From: Nocardioides mangrovicus
Lineage (GTDB): Bacteria; Actinomycetota; Actinomycetes; Propionibacteriales; Nocardioidaceae
Direction of reading: 5' to 3'
Length of the DNA stretch: 64,000 nucleotides
Assembly: GCF_003674065.1 (NCBI RefSeq)
Contig: NZ_RDBE01000008.1
Coordinates: 62,001 to 126,000, forward strand
A program made the position numbers and the translations under genes. Under the pieces are notes generated by a model. The model made no database searches. It was not told the DNA's origin and saw only the letters and a program-made list of their open reading frames with translations. Of this stretch, positions 62,708 to 64,000 are shown piece by piece (position 1 is the first letter of the stretch; every line of letters begins with the position of its first letter).

Positions 62708-64000
62708 ATGATGCCGGAAGGGGTGGTCACGCTTCCCGATCGTTCGATCGAGGAGCTGGAGGACCGCGGCCGTCATCACGTCGAGCGCACCCTCGAGGAC
62801 TGCCACCGGCTGATCCCCCGCGCCGAGGCCGCCGGTGACATCGTCTTGCTGCAGCGGTTGCGGCTCGTGCTCGCCGACGCCACCACCCGACGCGGCCGGA
62901 TCGAGGAGGCCGCCCAGCTGGTGCGCGAGGTGCAAGCCTGGGCCGAGGCCCGCCGCCACGACTACCTGATCGCCCGCAGCAACCGGCTGCTCTCCGCGGT
63001 CTTCGGCAAGCTCGGCGACACCGCGCTGTGCCTGGAGCACGCCGTCGCCGCCGTCCACGGGCTCAACCGCGACTGGCGGCCCAGCCTGCGCGCGGACCAC
63101 CTGCGAGCGCTGGGGCAGGCGCTGTCGTTCCTCGGCTCCTTCGACGAGGCGCGGGCCCAGTTCGAGGACGCCTGCCGACTCACCGAGACCGCCGACGCCC
63201 GGATCGTGCGCCGTATGGCCCTCAACGACATCGCCTACTGCGAGGTGCTCGCCGAGCGTGGACCGCAGGCCGCAGCCGCCGCGGACCGCATGCTCGCCGT
63301 CATCGCCGCCCAGGGCGGACGCCCGGGCTATGAGGAGCTCGACACGGCCGCCGCGGCCTACGAGCTCGTGGGCCGGCTGGCCGAGGCCGAGCTGATGCTC
63401 GCCCCCGTCGTCGACGGCCTGGGTGCCGACACCTCCTTCTCCGACTACGACGGCCTGGTGGGCTGCCTGTGGCGCCTCGCGCGCGTCCAGCGGCTCCGCG
63501 GCCGCCTCGACGACGCCCGGGCCAGCCTGGACCTGTGCCGCACCCGCGCCCGCGAGCTGAACTCCGTGGTCGCCCTGGAGGCCGACTACGAGCACGTCGA
63601 GCTGCTCGCGGCCACCGGCGACTACGAGAACGCCTACCACTCGCTGCGCAGCTACCACGAGCGGCGCAAGGTGCTCGAGAACGAGCAGCGGGTCTCCCGG
63701 GCCGCCTCGCTGCGGGCGATCTTCGAGGCCGAGGAGGCCCGCCGTGACAGCCAGATGTTCCGCGAGATGGCCGAGCGCGACGCCCTCACCGGGCTGCACA
63801 ACCGCCGCTTCGTCGACACCAACCTGCCGCGGCTGCTGCTGGAGGTGGCCGAGGGGGGCGCGACGCTCTCGATCGGGCTCTTGGACCTCGACCACTTCAA
63901 GCGCGTCAACGACACCTGCTCCCACGCCGTGGGCGACGAGGTGCTGCGCCGGATCGCGACGATGATCGAGGAGAGCAGCTCGTGCGTGCCCGGCGGCGTC
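62708..64000 (+). CDS. TPR-type helical sensor with GGDEF domain, cut by window end
   Basis: The frame from ATG 62708 stays open for 431 codons to the end of the window. Residues 1-330 form repeated helical hairpins of TPR character (ALGQALSFLGSFDEARAQFEDACRL, RLRGRLDDARASLDLCRTRA, LLAATGDYENAYHSLRSYHERR). A coiled-coil linker leads to a GGDEF domain beginning RDALTGLHNRRFVDTNLPRLL and LLDLDHFKRVNDTCSHAVGDEVL. The GGDEF signature itself lies beyond the window, so activity cannot be judged. The ATG follows GGAAGGAG. It is soluble, unlike the other c-di-GMP protein here. Confidence 0.85.
   Translation, partial: MMPEGVVTLPDRSIEELEDRGRHHVERTLEDCHRLIPRAEAAGDIVLLQRLRLVLADATTRRGRIEEAAQLVREVQAWAEARRHDYLIARSNRLLSAVFGKLGDTALCLEHAVAAVHGLNRDWRPSLRADHLRALGQALSFLGSFDEARAQFEDACRLTETADARIVRRMALNDIAYCEVLAERGPQAAAAADRMLAVIAAQGGRPGYEELDTAAAAYELVGRLAEAELMLAPVVDGLGADTSFSDYDGLVGCLWRLARVQRLRGRLDDARASLDLCRTRARELNSVVALEADYEHVELLAATGDYENAYHSLRSYHERRKVLENEQRVSRAASLRAIFEAEEARRDSQMFREMAERDALTGLHNRRFVDTNLPRLLLEVAEGGATLSIGLLDLDHFKRVNDTCSHAVGDEVLRRIATMIEESSSCVPGGV

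Overview
The window is a very GC-rich actinobacterial chromosome segment. The Pup-proteasome set (Mpa/ARC, Dop, Pup, PrcB, PrcA, PafA), PafB/PafC, RbpA, HelY, TatA/TatC, heavy GTG start use and many leaderless genes point to a free-living actinobacterium. The gene mix (lysine aminomutase catabolism, two PLD-like secreted proteins beside dop, a PrmC paralogue) suggests the Nocardioidaceae, probably Nocardioides or a relative. The family-level placement is inference; no rRNA or tRNA gene was found.

Layout. 1-5.5 kb: aldehyde dehydrogenase with its DUF779 partner, a lipoprotein cyclophilin and a secreted sedolisin. 5.5-11.5 kb: small metabolic genes, a decayed VapBC toxin-antitoxin locus, a DinB-like protein and a membrane GGDEF-EAL protein. 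11.5-18.4 kb: a GH16-like secreted protein and a probable drug-resistance operon (HTH regulator, MFS pump, esterase, UvrA-like ABC ATPase). 18.5-28 kb: a secreted aminopeptidase-like hydrolase, a PrmC paralogue, an unusual HTH-MurA fusion with its own palindromic operator, a GDPD, a UMF1 transporter, RbpA under a SigR-type promoter, FxsA and a polyprenol-phosphate mannosyltransferase. 28-33.5 kb: beta-lysine catabolism (kal-kamE-kamD-kdd, with kamA divergent). 33.5-39.2 kb: VOC protein, a frameshifted gene, Lrp regulator, 5'-3' exonuclease and HelY.

39.2-61 kb holds the protein-quality-control block on the minus strand: helY, a lipid kinase, tatC, tatA, pafC, pafB, pafA, then prcA, prcB, pup, dop, then mpa and trmI, ending with a site-2 protease. 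It is interrupted by unrelated genes: a secreted thermolysin-like M4 protease, an amino-acid permease, GNAT, Old Yellow Enzyme and an F420/FMN oxidoreductase between pafA and prcA, and two tandem secreted PLD-like proteins between dop and mpa. 61-64 kb: a RecB-like nuclease, a HAD phosphatase and a truncated TPR-GGDEF protein.

How genes work together. Pup, deamidated by Dop and ligated by PafA, marks proteins that Mpa feeds to PrcAB; PafBC is the DNA-damage activator encoded with PafA. KamA, KamDE, Kdd and Kal cover most steps from lysine to crotonyl-CoA, but the Kce step is absent here. Many genes share one promoter style: a TANNNT -10 hexamer 6-8 nt before the start codon, so transcription and translation begin at the same base. 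Most striking are the HTH-MurA fusion, a perfectly palindromic bidirectional leaderless promoter (61061-61078), the HKD-degenerate PLD pair, and several families of intergenic palindromes.
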